Assembly (NCBI RefSeq): GCF_964048965.1
Contig: NZ_OZ040189.1
Coordinates: 3,290,501-3,354,500 of the forward strand
Reading direction: 5' to 3'
DNA from: Tenacibaculum sp. 190130A14a
Lineage (GTDB): Bacteria > Bacteroidota > Bacteroidia > Flavobacteriales > Flavobacteriaceae
Length of the DNA stretch: 64,000 nucleotides
In this document: in pieces, positions 46,578 to 54,739 of the stretch
Numbering within the stretch: position 1 is the first letter of the stretch
Layout of the letters: each line of letters starts with the position of its first letter
Translations under genes and position numbers: made by a program
The notes under the pieces: generated by a model
The model's database searches: none
What the model saw: the letters and a program-made list of their open reading frames with translations, nothing else
What the model was told of the DNA's origin: nothing

Positions 46578-46601
46578 TATTTTTGTGTAAACTCAACACT
46601 A
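46578..46601 (+). promoter_or_regulatory. nrtR promoter element with degenerate NrtR box
   Basis: TATTTTTG (46578-46585) fits the -7 element. Overlapping it, TTGTGT-N7-ACACTA (46583-46601) is a degenerate version of the TTGCGT-N7-ACGCAA repeat found before prs and nadV, with the same 7-base spacer. It ends one base before the ATG. No TTG stands at the -33 position. Confidence 0.5.
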
Positions 46602-46602
46602 A

Positions 46603-47292
46603 ATGAAGATACCACAAAATATAAAAGTTGCTGTAGATGCTGTTGTTTTTGGTTATGAACAAAAAGAGCTCTCTGTATTATTAATTAAAAGAGGGGTTGA
46701 ACCCTATAAAGGTACTTGGGCATTGCCTGGTGGATTAGTTTTAGAAAATGAATCACTAGAAGATGCGGTACAAAGAGAATTACAGGAAGAAACAGGAGTT
46801 ACGATAGATTATCTAGAGCAGCTATACACTTTTGGAACTCCTGGGAGAGATCCTAGAAATCGCGTTGTCTCAGTTACTTATTTTGGCTTGGTAAGTCCGA
46901 ATCATTTTAAAATTAGTGCAGATACCGACGCAGATGATGTACAATGGTTTTCTATTGACCAACTTCCTGAGTTAGCTTTTGATCATGATCTAATTTTAAA
47001 TACTGCCTTAGAAAGACTTAAAAGTAAAATCAACTACCAACCTATCGGTTTTGAACTACTAAAAAAAGAATTTCCTTTTTCAGATTTAGAAAACTTATAC
47101 CAAACGATTCTTAATAGAAAAATAGACCGAAGAAACTTTAGAAAAAAAATTCTAAGTTTTGGAATACTTACAGAAACAGATAAGATTCACCAACCTTCTA
47201 GCGGAAGACCTGCAAAACTTTTTAAGTTCAACGCTAAGAAATACAAAGAGCTTGAAAAAGAAGGATTTCACTTCGAAATAAAGTTTGCGTAA
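46603..47292 (+). CDS. nrtR: Nudix-related transcriptional regulator NrtR
   Basis: 229 residues. An N-terminal Nudix domain (1-140) with an intact Nudix box (GLVLENESLEDAVQREL and EETGV, Gx5Ex7REUxEExGU) is joined to a C-terminal winged helix (about 150-225: FRKKILSFGILTETD, SGRPAKLFKFN). NrtR proteins repress NAD-biosynthesis genes and sense ADP-ribose-type ligands; relatives of the same architecture control sugar genes in Bacteroidota. Here the NAD role is supported by prs and nadV downstream and a shared inverted repeat on their promoters. The intact box leaves open residual hydrolase activity. Confidence 0.92.
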   Translation: MKIPQNIKVAVDAVVFGYEQKELSVLLIKRGVEPYKGTWALPGGLVLENESLEDAVQRELQEETGVTIDYLEQLYTFGTPGRDPRNRVVSVTYFGLVSPNHFKISADTDADDVQWFSIDQLPELAFDHDLILNTALERLKSKINYQPIGFELLKKEFPFSDLENLYQTILNRKIDRRNFRKKILSFGILTETDKIHQPSSGRPAKLFKFNAKKYKELEKEGFHFEIKFA

Positions 47293-47310
47293 AAAAAACA
47301 CAAAACTCTT

Positions 47311-47339
47311 TTGCTATCTATAAAACTTTTTTATTTTTG
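47311..47339 (+). promoter_or_regulatory. Promoter of the prs-led NAD/ADP-ribose operon
   Basis: TTG at 47311-47313, 18-base spacer, TATTTTTG at 47332-47339: full consensus. The last three bases of the -7 element are also the first of the NrtR box. Confidence 0.75.
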
Positions 47340-47355
47340 CGTTAAAATTACGCAA
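47337..47355 (+). promoter_or_regulatory. NrtR box upstream of prs
   Basis: Perfect inverted repeat TTGCGT-TAAAATT-ACGCAA overlapping the -7 element and the predicted transcription start, one base before the prs ATG. The identical arms recur before nadV. Confidence 0.78.
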
Positions 47356-47356
47356 T

Positions 47357-48199
47357 ATGATTTTAAATTTAGACACAGAGTTTACTCCATACGGAACAGA
47401 GAATACAATAACCTATAAAGCTTTTACTTTTTCGGGAGGAGAACCGCATATTAAAATCATATCTGTATTAGAAAATGTTGAAGAAGTAATCATTACTCAT
47501 CGCATTCAGTCATTTAATGATATAGGAATGCTATTGTTAGCAACCGATGCTTTAAGAAATATGGGAGTTCGAAAATTACATTTAGTACTTCCCTATTTTC
47601 CAGCAGCTCGCCAAGATAGATTAATGGTTACTGGTGAACCTTTATCGGTAAAAGTATATGCTAACGTTATTAACAGTCAAAATTATGACTCGGTTAGCAT
47701 TTTTGATCCGCACTCTGAAGTTACTCCTGCATTATTGAATAATTGTAAAGTAATTGATAATTACAAGTTCATTGAAAGTATAACCCAACAGCTTTCTAAA
47801 GATCTTATATTAATCTCTCCTGACGGAGGTGCATTAAAGAAAATATATAAAGCAGCTGCTTATTTGCAAGAATATCAAGTCGTAGAAGGCTCAAAAAGCA
47901 GAGATGTAAAAACGGGTGCACTTACAGGATTTAAAGTATACACGGATGATTTGCAAGGCAAAGACTGCTTAATTGTAGATGATATATGCGATGGAGGGGG
48001 TACTTTTTTAGGACTAGCAAAAGAGTTAAAAGTAAAAAATGCCGGCAATTTATATTTAGCCGTAAGCCATGGTATATTTAGTCGAGGATTTGAAGAGCTG
48101 GAAAAAGTATTTACAAAAATATTTACAACAGATAGTTTTAAAACTATTGAACATAAAAGTTGCGTACAAATAAAATTGAAAGAAATATTAAAAGAATGA
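47357..48199 (+). CDS. prs: Ribose-phosphate diphosphokinase (short, NAD-salvage type)
   Basis: 280 residues, shorter than housekeeping Prs (about 310). It makes PRPP from ribose-5-phosphate and ATP. Blocks: LVLPYFPAARQDR (about 78-90), FDPHSEVTP (about 116-124), the catalytic LISPDGGALKK and the PRPP loop CLIVDDICDGGGT (about 209-221, with GGG in place of the usual TGG). The short form next to nadV is the known nicotinamide-salvage arrangement, in which PRPP feeds NadV directly. Its start lies one base after an NrtR box; its stop overlaps the next ATG by 3 bases. Confidence 0.92.
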   Translation: MILNLDTEFTPYGTENTITYKAFTFSGGEPHIKIISVLENVEEVIITHRIQSFNDIGMLLLATDALRNMGVRKLHLVLPYFPAARQDRLMVTGEPLSVKVYANVINSQNYDSVSIFDPHSEVTPALLNNCKVIDNYKFIESITQQLSKDLILISPDGGALKKIYKAAAYLQEYQVVEGSKSRDVKTGALTGFKVYTDDLQGKDCLIVDDICDGGGTFLGLAKELKVKNAGNLYLAVSHGIFSRGFEELEKVFTKIFTTDSFKTIEHKSCVQIKLKEILKE

Positions 48200-48855
48200 C
48201 TATGAAACTAAAAACAACGCTATATAAAGAACAACTAAAAAAATGGCCAGAAAAGGGACACCATATAATGGCGCAATATGATAAAGAAAAAGTGATTGTA
48301 TATCAATCGTATCGTCCAGCTATTGGGAATTTTGCTATGAAAAACCAGTACTTTGGTGGCCCTTTTAAATATACTCGTATGACCTGGATTAAACCTAACT
48401 TTTTATGGATGATGTATCGTAATGGTTGGGGAACAAAAGAAGGTCAGGAAGTAGTATTAGCTATCCATATAAAAAGAGAAGCGTTTGAACGTTACCTAAA
48501 TAAAGCTGTCTACTCTAGTTTCAAAGAAGATTTATATGGGAGTTGGGAGCTTTGGCAAGAAGAAGTAAAAAACTCATCTATCAGATTACAATGGGATCCA
48601 GATCATGATCCATATGGAGCAAAGCTAGAGAGAAGAGCTATTCAAATAGGTATTAGAAATGAGGAAATTGTTCAATATGCTAGAGAAGATATTATTGAAA
48701 TTGAGGATATTTCTGATTTTGTTCAAGAACAATATCAATATGTTTTAAATAAAGATCTAGATAAGTTAATCATTCCTGAAGAAAAACCATATCTATCATT
48801 TGATACTAGTGTAAATAAAAGATTAATGCTTGAAAATAATAACTATGAAAAATAA
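48196..48855 (+). CDS. DUF4291 family protein
   Basis: 219 residues, soluble. Family blocks: KVIVYQSYRPAIGNFA (about 30-45), FKYTRMTWIKPNFLWMMYRNGW, and RLQWDPDHDPYGAKLERRAIQIGI split by strands. ATG 48196 overlaps the prs stop; a longer CTG/TTG-type start upstream would run into prs. The function is unproven. Its place among NAD- and ADP-ribose-handling enzymes suggests action on an NAD-derived or RNA substrate, which is inference. Confidence 0.88.
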   Translation: MTMKLKTTLYKEQLKKWPEKGHHIMAQYDKEKVIVYQSYRPAIGNFAMKNQYFGGPFKYTRMTWIKPNFLWMMYRNGWGTKEGQEVVLAIHIKREAFERYLNKAVYSSFKEDLYGSWELWQEEVKNSSIRLQWDPDHDPYGAKLERRAIQIGIRNEEIVQYAREDIIEIEDISDFVQEQYQYVLNKDLDKLIIPEEKPYLSFDTSVNKRLMLENNNYEK

Positions 48856-49810
48856 TGTAATCACATCCACATTTATTGGACTAGCAGTTGCTGATGCTCT
48901 AGGAGTTCCAGTAGAATTCATGAGCAGAGCAGCATTAAAAAATAATCCAGTAACAGATATGAGAGCCTTTGGAACACATCATCAACCCCAAGGTACTTGG
49001 TCTGATGATAGTTCCTTAACTTTTTGTTTAGCTGACAGCTTATGTAAGGGCTATGATTTAGTGGATATCTCTCAAAAGTTTGTACAATGGATGCGAGGAC
49101 AAATTTGGACTCCTCATGGATCTGTTTTTGATATTGGAATACAAACTAGAAGTGCTATTTATCAATTAATTGGTATACTAAAGAAAAAAGAATACAAAGA
49201 TTTAGAGCTTCTAAAATACTCTGGTGATGAATACACAAATGGTAATGGTTCTTTAATGAGAATAATTCCTTTGCTATTCTATATCAAAGACAAAGATATT
49301 ATTGAACAATTTGATATTATATGGCATGTTTCCTCTTTGACTCATCCACATATTCGATCAGCCATTGCATGTTTGATTTATTTAAAACTTGCAGAATACA
49401 TATTACAAGGTAGTTCTATTGAGGACTCTCATAAAAATATGGTTCAAGATGTTTTAGCATTCTTTGAAAAAAGGAAGATATCAGCATATGAACAAAAACA
49501 TTTTAAAAAAGTTTTACAACTAAATTTAAAAAACTTAAAAGAAGAAGAAATTAGTTCAGGAGGTTATGTAATGTATACTTTAGAAGCCTCTTTATGGTGT
49601 TTATTAAATACTTCTAGTTATAGTGAAGCTGTTTTAAAAGCTGTTAATTTAGGTGATGACACAGATACAACAGCTACTGTAGTCGGTGCTATTGCAGGAA
49701 TGCATTATGGATTAGATAATATTCCAAATGATTGGATTGATTGTTTAGCAAGGATAAATGACATTTTTGAATTAAGCGAACAATTTGCTAAAAAATACGG
49801 TTATGAATAA
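48845..49810 (+). CDS. ADP-ribosylglycohydrolase (DraG family)
   Basis: 321 residues, all-helical. The dinuclear Mg site is visible: FIGLAVADALGVPVEF (about 9-24), GTWSDDSSLTFCLADSL (about 45-61) and LGDDTDTTATVVGAIAG (about 273-289). The family removes ADP-ribose from arginine or other groups. ATG 48845 is preferred over a TTG at 48830; it overlaps the DUF4291 end by 11 bases. All acidic metal ligands appear present, so activity is expected. Confidence 0.93.
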   Translation: MKNNVITSTFIGLAVADALGVPVEFMSRAALKNNPVTDMRAFGTHHQPQGTWSDDSSLTFCLADSLCKGYDLVDISQKFVQWMRGQIWTPHGSVFDIGIQTRSAIYQLIGILKKKEYKDLELLKYSGDEYTNGNGSLMRIIPLLFYIKDKDIIEQFDIIWHVSSLTHPHIRSAIACLIYLKLAEYILQGSSIEDSHKNMVQDVLAFFEKRKISAYEQKHFKKVLQLNLKNLKEEEISSGGYVMYTLEASLWCLLNTSSYSEAVLKAVNLGDDTDTTATVVGAIAGMHYGLDNIPNDWIDCLARINDIFELSEQFAKKYGYE

Positions 49811-50276
49811 CATACAATATATAAAGGGAGATGCAACACAGCCAACAGGAAACGGTAATAAAATTATCGTACATGTTTGTAATAATATTGGCGGTTGGGG
49901 AAAAGGGTTTGTTATGGCACTTTCTAAACGATGGAAAGCTCCAGAACAAGAATATCGAAAATGGCATACTTCCCAAGTTGGTTTTGAACTAGGAGCTGTT
50001 CAATTTGTGCAAGTTGAAAAAGATTTATGGATTGCCAATGTAATTGGTCAACATAAAATTAGGAAAGACAAACAAGGAAATCCGCCTATTCGATATAAAG
50101 CAATTCAAGACGGCTTGAAAAAAGTTAGTCAGAAAGCAAAAGAATTAAATGCTTCGGTACATATGCCAAGAATTGGCTGTGGCTTAGCTGGTGGAACTTG
50201 GGATAAAATAGAACCCCTAATTACAAAAGAACTAATAACACATCAAATTCGTACCACAGTGTATGATTTTGAATAA
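49803..50276 (+). CDS. Macrodomain protein (ADP-ribose-processing)
   Basis: 157 residues forming a single macrodomain. The ADP-ribose pocket motifs are IIVHVCNNIGGWGKGFVMAL (about 22-41) and PRIGCGLAGGTWDKIEPLI (about 124-142). This subgroup resembles ADP-ribose-1''-phosphate phosphatases and macrodomains that remove ADP-ribose esters. The neighbouring Tpt1 generates ADP-ribose 1'',2''-cyclic phosphate, so this enzyme could take a step in its disposal. It overlaps DraG by 8 bases. Confidence 0.93.
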   Translation: MNNIQYIKGDATQPTGNGNKIIVHVCNNIGGWGKGFVMALSKRWKAPEQEYRKWHTSQVGFELGAVQFVQVEKDLWIANVIGQHKIRKDKQGNPPIRYKAIQDGLKKVSQKAKELNASVHMPRIGCGLAGGTWDKIEPLITKELITHQIRTTVYDFE

Positions 50277-50287
50277 GAAATATAATT

Positions 50288-50833
50288 ATGAATGAAAAAG
50301 AAACAAAAAGAATCAGTAAGTTTTTAAGCTTACTATTAAGACATCAACCTGATAAAATTGGCTTAACGTTAGATAAAAACGGATGGGCATTTGTAGAGGA
50401 ATTGATTTCTAAATCAAAAAAATCCGGAACTTGGTTTTCTATGGAAGATTTAGAGTTTGTTGTAAAAACCAATGACAAACAACGCTTCGCTTTCAACGAA
50501 GACAAAACTAAAATTAGGGCCAATCAAGGACACTCGCTTAAAAATGTAGAAGTACTTACAGAAATAAAAGAGCCTCCTACTTTTTTATATCATGGTACTG
50601 TAGCCAAATTTATATCATCCATAAAAGAAAAAGGTTTACAAAAAATGAGCAGACAACATGTTCATTTAAGTGCAGATAAAGAAACTGCTATAAAAGTGGC
50701 TAGTAGAAGAGGAAAACCAATAATCTTAACAATTCGTACTGGAGAAATGTATAGAGAGAAACATCCTTTTTTTCAATCTGAAAATGGGGTTTGGTTAACC
50801 GATCAAGTACCTACTAAATATATTGAGTTTTAA
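50288..50833 (+). CDS. kptA: RNA 2'-phosphotransferase Tpt1/KptA
   Basis: 181 residues. It transfers an internal RNA 2'-phosphate to NAD, releasing nicotinamide and ADP-ribose 1'',2''-cyclic phosphate. Conserved positions: SLLLRH (14-19, Arg18), RANQGHS (77-83), YHGT (101-104) and SRQHVHLS (121-128, Arg122), matching the Arg/His set of the family. In fungi and plants it acts on spliced tRNA; bacterial substrates are uncertain. Eleven bases follow the macrodomain gene. Confidence 0.95.
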   Translation: MNEKETKRISKFLSLLLRHQPDKIGLTLDKNGWAFVEELISKSKKSGTWFSMEDLEFVVKTNDKQRFAFNEDKTKIRANQGHSLKNVEVLTEIKEPPTFLYHGTVAKFISSIKEKGLQKMSRQHVHLSADKETAIKVASRRGKPIILTIRTGEMYREKHPFFQSENGVWLTDQVPTKYIEF

Positions 50834-50857
50834 AATTTACTCAAAAACAATAAACCT

Positions 50858-51682
50858 ATGAAAAAAGAACTAATAGAAATTGTTTCAAATAAGATAAGCA
50901 ATAAAAACCTCAAAAAAAACAAAATAACATTTTTAACTGGCGCAGGAATTTCCGCTGAAAGTGGTATCCCAACATACAGAGGAAAAGATGGAATCTGGAT
51001 AAAAGGTAGTACATTTTACAAGCCTGAGTCTTTTGGTACTTTTGAACATTTTTCAAAAAACATTGATCAAGTTTGGCAATATACTTTCTTTAGAAAAAAA
51101 ATGTTTCATGATGCCAACCCAAATAAAAATCATAAGTTATTAGTTGAAATTGAGCAGAAACTTGATGATAGATTTTATTGCATTACACAGAATATTGATA
51201 ACCTACATCAAAGAGCTGGAACTAGGAACTTATATGAAATTCATGGTAATTTACGTGAAATGCGATGTGCTGAAGAATGTTCCAAGGAAGTCTATAAAAT
51301 CCCTTCTGAAGTTTCTTTAAAGAAATTAGATGAGGATTTAACTTATGATGAAAAAGAGCTCCTAAAATGTCCTAAATGCGGTGAAGACACTAGACCTAAC
51401 ATTCTTTGGTTTGATGAATATTATAACGAAAGAAACTTTAAACTTCACTCCTCATTAAAAGTAGCAAAAAACTCTAGTTTACTGATAGTACTTGGTACTT
51501 CAGGAGCAACCAACCTACCTATTGGTCTTGTCGAACAAACATTAAAATATGGTGGTCATGTGATTGATGTTAATCTAGAAGACAATAACTTTACAAGAAA
51601 GTTCTCTTCAAAAAAACATTTCCACTCAGTAAGAAATGATATAAACTCTTTTCTTATGGAACTTTTAAAACTAATACAATGA
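50858..51682 (+). CDS. Sir2 family NAD-dependent deacylase
   Basis: 274 residues. NAD-binding GAGISAESGIPTYRG (about 28-42), TQNIDNLH (110-117) and catalytic His129 in EIHGNLR. The zinc module is CAEEC plus CPKC, with three rather than two residues between the first pair. Sirtuins deacylate lysine using NAD and release nicotinamide and O-acyl-ADP-ribose; some bacterial ones also act as ADP-ribosyltransferases or defence NADases. The stop overlaps the following gene by 4 bases. Confidence 0.93.
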   Translation: MKKELIEIVSNKISNKNLKKNKITFLTGAGISAESGIPTYRGKDGIWIKGSTFYKPESFGTFEHFSKNIDQVWQYTFFRKKMFHDANPNKNHKLLVEIEQKLDDRFYCITQNIDNLHQRAGTRNLYEIHGNLREMRCAEECSKEVYKIPSEVSLKKLDEDLTYDEKELLKCPKCGEDTRPNILWFDEYYNERNFKLHSSLKVAKNSSLLIVLGTSGATNLPIGLVEQTLKYGGHVIDVNLEDNNFTRKFSSKKHFHSVRNDINSFLMELLKLIQ

Positions 51683-52404
51683 AAACATTTGTAATTGGAG
51701 ATATACATGGAGGTTTAAAAGCACTTCCACAAATTTTAAAAAAGGCGAAGGTAACTACTGAAGATACTTTGATCTTTTTAGGAGATTATGTTGATGGTTG
51801 GAGCGAATCTGCTCAAGTAATAGACTACCTCATCAACCTAAACAGAACACATCATTGTATTTTTATCAAAGGAAACCATGATATATGGTGTGAAGACTGG
51901 TTGAGGACTGGAAAAGGAGAAGTTGTTTGGGAAATTAATGGAGGTAATGAAACTAAAGATAGTTACATGGATTTTTCAGAAGAAGAAAAACAAGAACATT
52001 TGGATTTTTTCAAAGAAATGAAACCTTACCATATCGATTCTGAAAATCGTTTATTTATCCATGCAGGATTTACTTCTATGCATGGTGTAGAAAAAGAAAC
52101 TTTCAAATTGAATTATTATTTCGACAGAACTCTTTGGGAAATGGCCCTCACTATGGACAAAAGAATTGAAAAGAATTCAGAATTATATCCTAATCGATTA
52201 AAACATTATCAAGAAATTTATATTGGACATACTCCAACAATACGATATAATAGTAAGCAACCCATAAATGCCATAAATATTTGGAACTTAGATACTGGAG
52301 CTGCATTTACTGGAGCCTTAACCATTATGGATATTGATACCAAAGAGTATTGGCAAAGTGAACCTTTGAAAGATTTATATCCTAAAGAAAAAGGAAGAAA
52401 CTAA
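51679..52404 (+). CDS. Calcineurin-like (PPP-type) metallophosphoesterase
   Basis: 241 residues. Motifs GDIHG (7-11), GDYVDGW (35-41), GNHDIW (66-71) and YIGHTPT near 192 define the PPP/ApaH-like phosphatase fold. It could dephosphorylate proteins, RNA ends, Ap4A-type dinucleotides or ADP-ribose phosphates. The operon suggests a phosphate-removal step on an NAD- or RNA-derived product, which is inference. Coupled to sir2 by an ATGA overlap. Confidence 0.9.
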   Translation: MKTFVIGDIHGGLKALPQILKKAKVTTEDTLIFLGDYVDGWSESAQVIDYLINLNRTHHCIFIKGNHDIWCEDWLRTGKGEVVWEINGGNETKDSYMDFSEEEKQEHLDFFKEMKPYHIDSENRLFIHAGFTSMHGVEKETFKLNYYFDRTLWEMALTMDKRIEKNSELYPNRLKHYQEIYIGHTPTIRYNSKQPINAINIWNLDTGAAFTGALTIMDIDTKEYWQSEPLKDLYPKEKGRN

Positions 52405-52409
52405 ACATC

Positions 52410-52440
52410 ATTGCGAAGAAGGGTAAACGAACGACGCAAT
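52410..52440. repeat. REP-like inverted repeat upstream of the NADAR gene
   Basis: ATTGCG (52410-52415) and CGCAAT (52435-52440) flank a 19-base spacer, followed by CTTTTTAT. It resembles short CATTGCG...GCAATC repeats scattered in flavobacterial genomes. It is the only gap over 50 bases inside the operon and could also act as a weak internal terminator. Confidence 0.5.
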
Positions 52441-52460
52441 CTTTTTATAAAAATAACACT

Positions 52461-53009
52461 ATGAAATACACTAACGAAAAAATAATAGAACGCTTTAATA
52501 ATAATGAAACTTTAAAATTCTTATTCTTTTGGGGACATCAACCTAATAAAGATGGAAGCATAGGCAAAAGTTGTTTTAGTCAATGGTGGGAAGCTTCATT
52601 TGAAATTGATGGAATCACCTACCCTACTGCAGAGCATTATATGATGGCAAGAAAAGCTCGCTTATTTAAAGATGAAGAAATATTACAAAAAATTCTTATT
52701 GCAACGCATCCTCACGATGCTAAAAAATTAGGACGAAAGGTAAAGAACTTCACACCCGAATTATGGAACGAACATAAGTTTAATATTGTTTTAGAAGCGA
52801 ACTATGCAAAATTCTCTCAAAACGAAACTTTAAAAGAATACCTAGTAAACACAAAAGGTCGAATTATTGTAGAGGCCAGTCCAAGAGATAGAATTTGGGG
52901 GATTGGCATGGGACAATCAAATGAAAAAGCAATGAATCCAAATTTATGGAGAGGACACAATCTTTTAGGCTATGTATTGATGGAAGTTAGAGATCAATTA
53001 AATAATTAG
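52461..53009 (+). CDS. NADAR family protein (YbiA-like)
   Basis: 182 residues. Family blocks: FSQWWEASFEIDGITYPTAEH split by strands, HYMMARKARLF (about 58-68), AKKLGRKVKNF and VEASPRDRIWGIGMG (about 138-152). NADAR proteins handle NAD- or ADP-ribose-derived groups: YbiA-type members cleave N-glycosidic bonds and some remove ADP-ribose from guanine. It is the third ADP-ribose-type hydrolase in the operon besides DraG and the macrodomain. Confidence 0.93.
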   Translation: MKYTNEKIIERFNNNETLKFLFFWGHQPNKDGSIGKSCFSQWWEASFEIDGITYPTAEHYMMARKARLFKDEEILQKILIATHPHDAKKLGRKVKNFTPELWNEHKFNIVLEANYAKFSQNETLKEYLVNTKGRIIVEASPRDRIWGIGMGQSNEKAMNPNLWRGHNLLGYVLMEVRDQLNN

Positions 53010-53019
53010 GCTAAACTCT

Positions 53020-53658
53020 ATGCTTGATATCAATCATTACTCTAAACTAAACTTAAAATACAATCCTTTTTCATATTTAAATGATCAAGAACTACTAGCG
53101 GTAACAGAAGAGCGAATGAATCTTAAAGATCTAGCTTTAAAAATAACCACTAGTAGTTCTTGTTTTGTTGAATTTTATGGTAAAAAAGGGAGAGGAAAAT
53201 CAACACTCTTGCAATCACTTTATTCCAACTACTTGCCCAATGCTACTTTTGTTAAATTAAAGAAGAAAAAGCCCGAATATGTACAAGTAGTACCAGGTAT
53301 TCTTATCATAGACTCTTTTCAATTGCTTTCTATTCAAAATAAACTGCAACTATTTAAAAATCAACACAAACTAATTATTGGTTCTCACTACTCTCATAAA
53401 ATTCCGTATTTTTCGAGAAGAAAATTATATGAAAAAGTAAATTTCAACAAACTAGAAATAGATATAAACCTTATAAAAAAAATTGTACAGCAAAGAATTC
53501 AATTGGCATGTTTAGATTCTGACAAAGAATCTATAAAAATTAAAGACGAATACCTTAAAAGATTACTAGCAACCTATGGTAACAATTTAAGAGCAATTCA
53601 AACATGTTTATATGATTTTTTCTTAAACCCCAATAAAGAACTATATGAGCTATACTAA
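53020..53658 (+). CDS. P-loop ATPase (AAA/ORC-like), uncharacterised
   Basis: 212 residues. Walker A GKKGRGKST at 54-62 and Walker B GILIID at 93-98, followed by Ser rather than the usual catalytic Glu. The C-terminal 70 residues are helical and resemble the lid of AAA+ proteins. The N-terminus LKYNPFSYLNDQEL is a recurrent entry motif of small AAA ATPases. It starts 10 bases after the NADAR gene and overlaps the next gene by 14 bases. Partner and role are unknown. Confidence 0.78.
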   Translation: MLDINHYSKLNLKYNPFSYLNDQELLAVTEERMNLKDLALKITTSSSCFVEFYGKKGRGKSTLLQSLYSNYLPNATFVKLKKKKPEYVQVVPGILIIDSFQLLSIQNKLQLFKNQHKLIIGSHYSHKIPYFSRRKLYEKVNFNKLEIDINLIKKIVQQRIQLACLDSDKESIKIKDEYLKRLLATYGNNLRAIQTCLYDFFLNPNKELYELY

Positions 53659-54685
53659 CTTTGTAGATATTAAAATTGTGCTTGATGAAAATGAATTTCA
53701 AGTAAACCAACCTATTACAGGTGAAATATTTGTAAAAAACAACAGTCCTATTCATTTAGACCTTGAAACAATTGAAATTAAACTATCTCTAAAACATCAA
53801 GGAAAAGGAGAAACGGATGAAATTACATTGGATTACTATTTCATAAACGATTATCCAAAAATTTCTAGAGGTCAAACCATTTCATCTAAGTTTTCATTCA
53901 ACCCTGCTTTTAATGTTTCTTTCATTGGTAAAAACATGACACAATCGATCTTATTAACCACAAAAGTTGATATTAAAAAGGAAAGTGAAAAACTATTAAG
54001 AAAAGAAAAACTATCTGATTTTAAGTTAGGAGGGTATCTAAAAGGTCTTGTTTCTCCAGATTTTTATGATGAGACTCCAGTTTTAGTTATAAAAGGGGAT
54101 ACTCCGTATAAATTTAAGAAAACTTCAGGAAGTATTAAGCCTGGTATTAAAAAAGCAATATCTATTTTATTCTTTGGTTTTGTTATTGTAACAATTCTTA
54201 GTCTCTTTATATATTCAACAATAGATATGTTGGAAGTATGGTATACATCTTTGTCAATATATATTATACTATTAGGAGTAGTTTACTTTTACAAGATCAA
54301 ACCTTCTCTTGCCATAGGCAAAATCGATTATAAATTAACAACAATAGATGACAGCTTCTACCAAACAAGTTTAAGGTTTAAAAAAAGAACTAGAATGATA
54401 CAACATATAAACTGTCAACTCATTGCAAAAGAGAAAGTAACCTATGATAATGGCAGCAGTCGTTCTACGGTAACAAAAAACTTTTATGAAGGGCCAATAA
54501 CCAAAGTTACTTCTACAAACTTACATTCCTTTAAATCAGAACTCCCAACCAAATCACTTCCTATTTCAATTAACAACAACGATTTTGAGATCTTATGGTA
54601 CTTGAAATTGGAAGTTTTAACCAGAGGTAATAAACGTTTAAATGGAGAAGGTTTAATCGAATTAGATTTCCCAATAGACTTTTAA
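53645..54685 (+). CDS. Arrestin-like beta-sandwich membrane protein
   Basis: 346 residues. About 1-120 form a beta-rich domain of arrestin-like type (VDIKIVLDENEFQVNQPITG, IEIKLSLKHQG). Two adjacent TM segments (about 170-192 and 197-217) are followed by a second beta domain (about 225-346). It lacks a signal peptide. It overlaps the ATPase gene by 14 bases, so the two are probably partners. No named family is certain. It ends the long operon 76 bases before nadV. Confidence 0.7.
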   Translation: MSYTNFVDIKIVLDENEFQVNQPITGEIFVKNNSPIHLDLETIEIKLSLKHQGKGETDEITLDYYFINDYPKISRGQTISSKFSFNPAFNVSFIGKNMTQSILLTTKVDIKKESEKLLRKEKLSDFKLGGYLKGLVSPDFYDETPVLVIKGDTPYKFKKTSGSIKPGIKKAISILFFGFVIVTILSLFIYSTIDMLEVWYTSLSIYIILLGVVYFYKIKPSLAIGKIDYKLTTIDDSFYQTSLRFKKRTRMIQHINCQLIAKEKVTYDNGSSRSTVTKNFYEGPITKVTSTNLHSFKSELPTKSLPISINNNDFEILWYLKLEVLTRGNKRLNGEGLIELDFPIDF

Positions 54686-54708
54686 AACATCTTTTAAAAA
54701 GGAAAATT

Positions 54709-54739
54709 TTGCTAGTTAAATTTAATTTGCGTATTTTTG
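54709..54739 (+). promoter_or_regulatory. Promoter of nadV
   Basis: TTG at 54709-54711, 20-base spacer, TATTTTTG at 54732-54739. The -7 element lies in the spacer of the NrtR box. Confidence 0.75.

Noticed and set aside
52410..52440. TTGCG...CGCAA as a third NrtR box
   Set aside because: The spacer is 19 bases instead of 7 and no promoter element overlaps it; REP-like repeat fits better.
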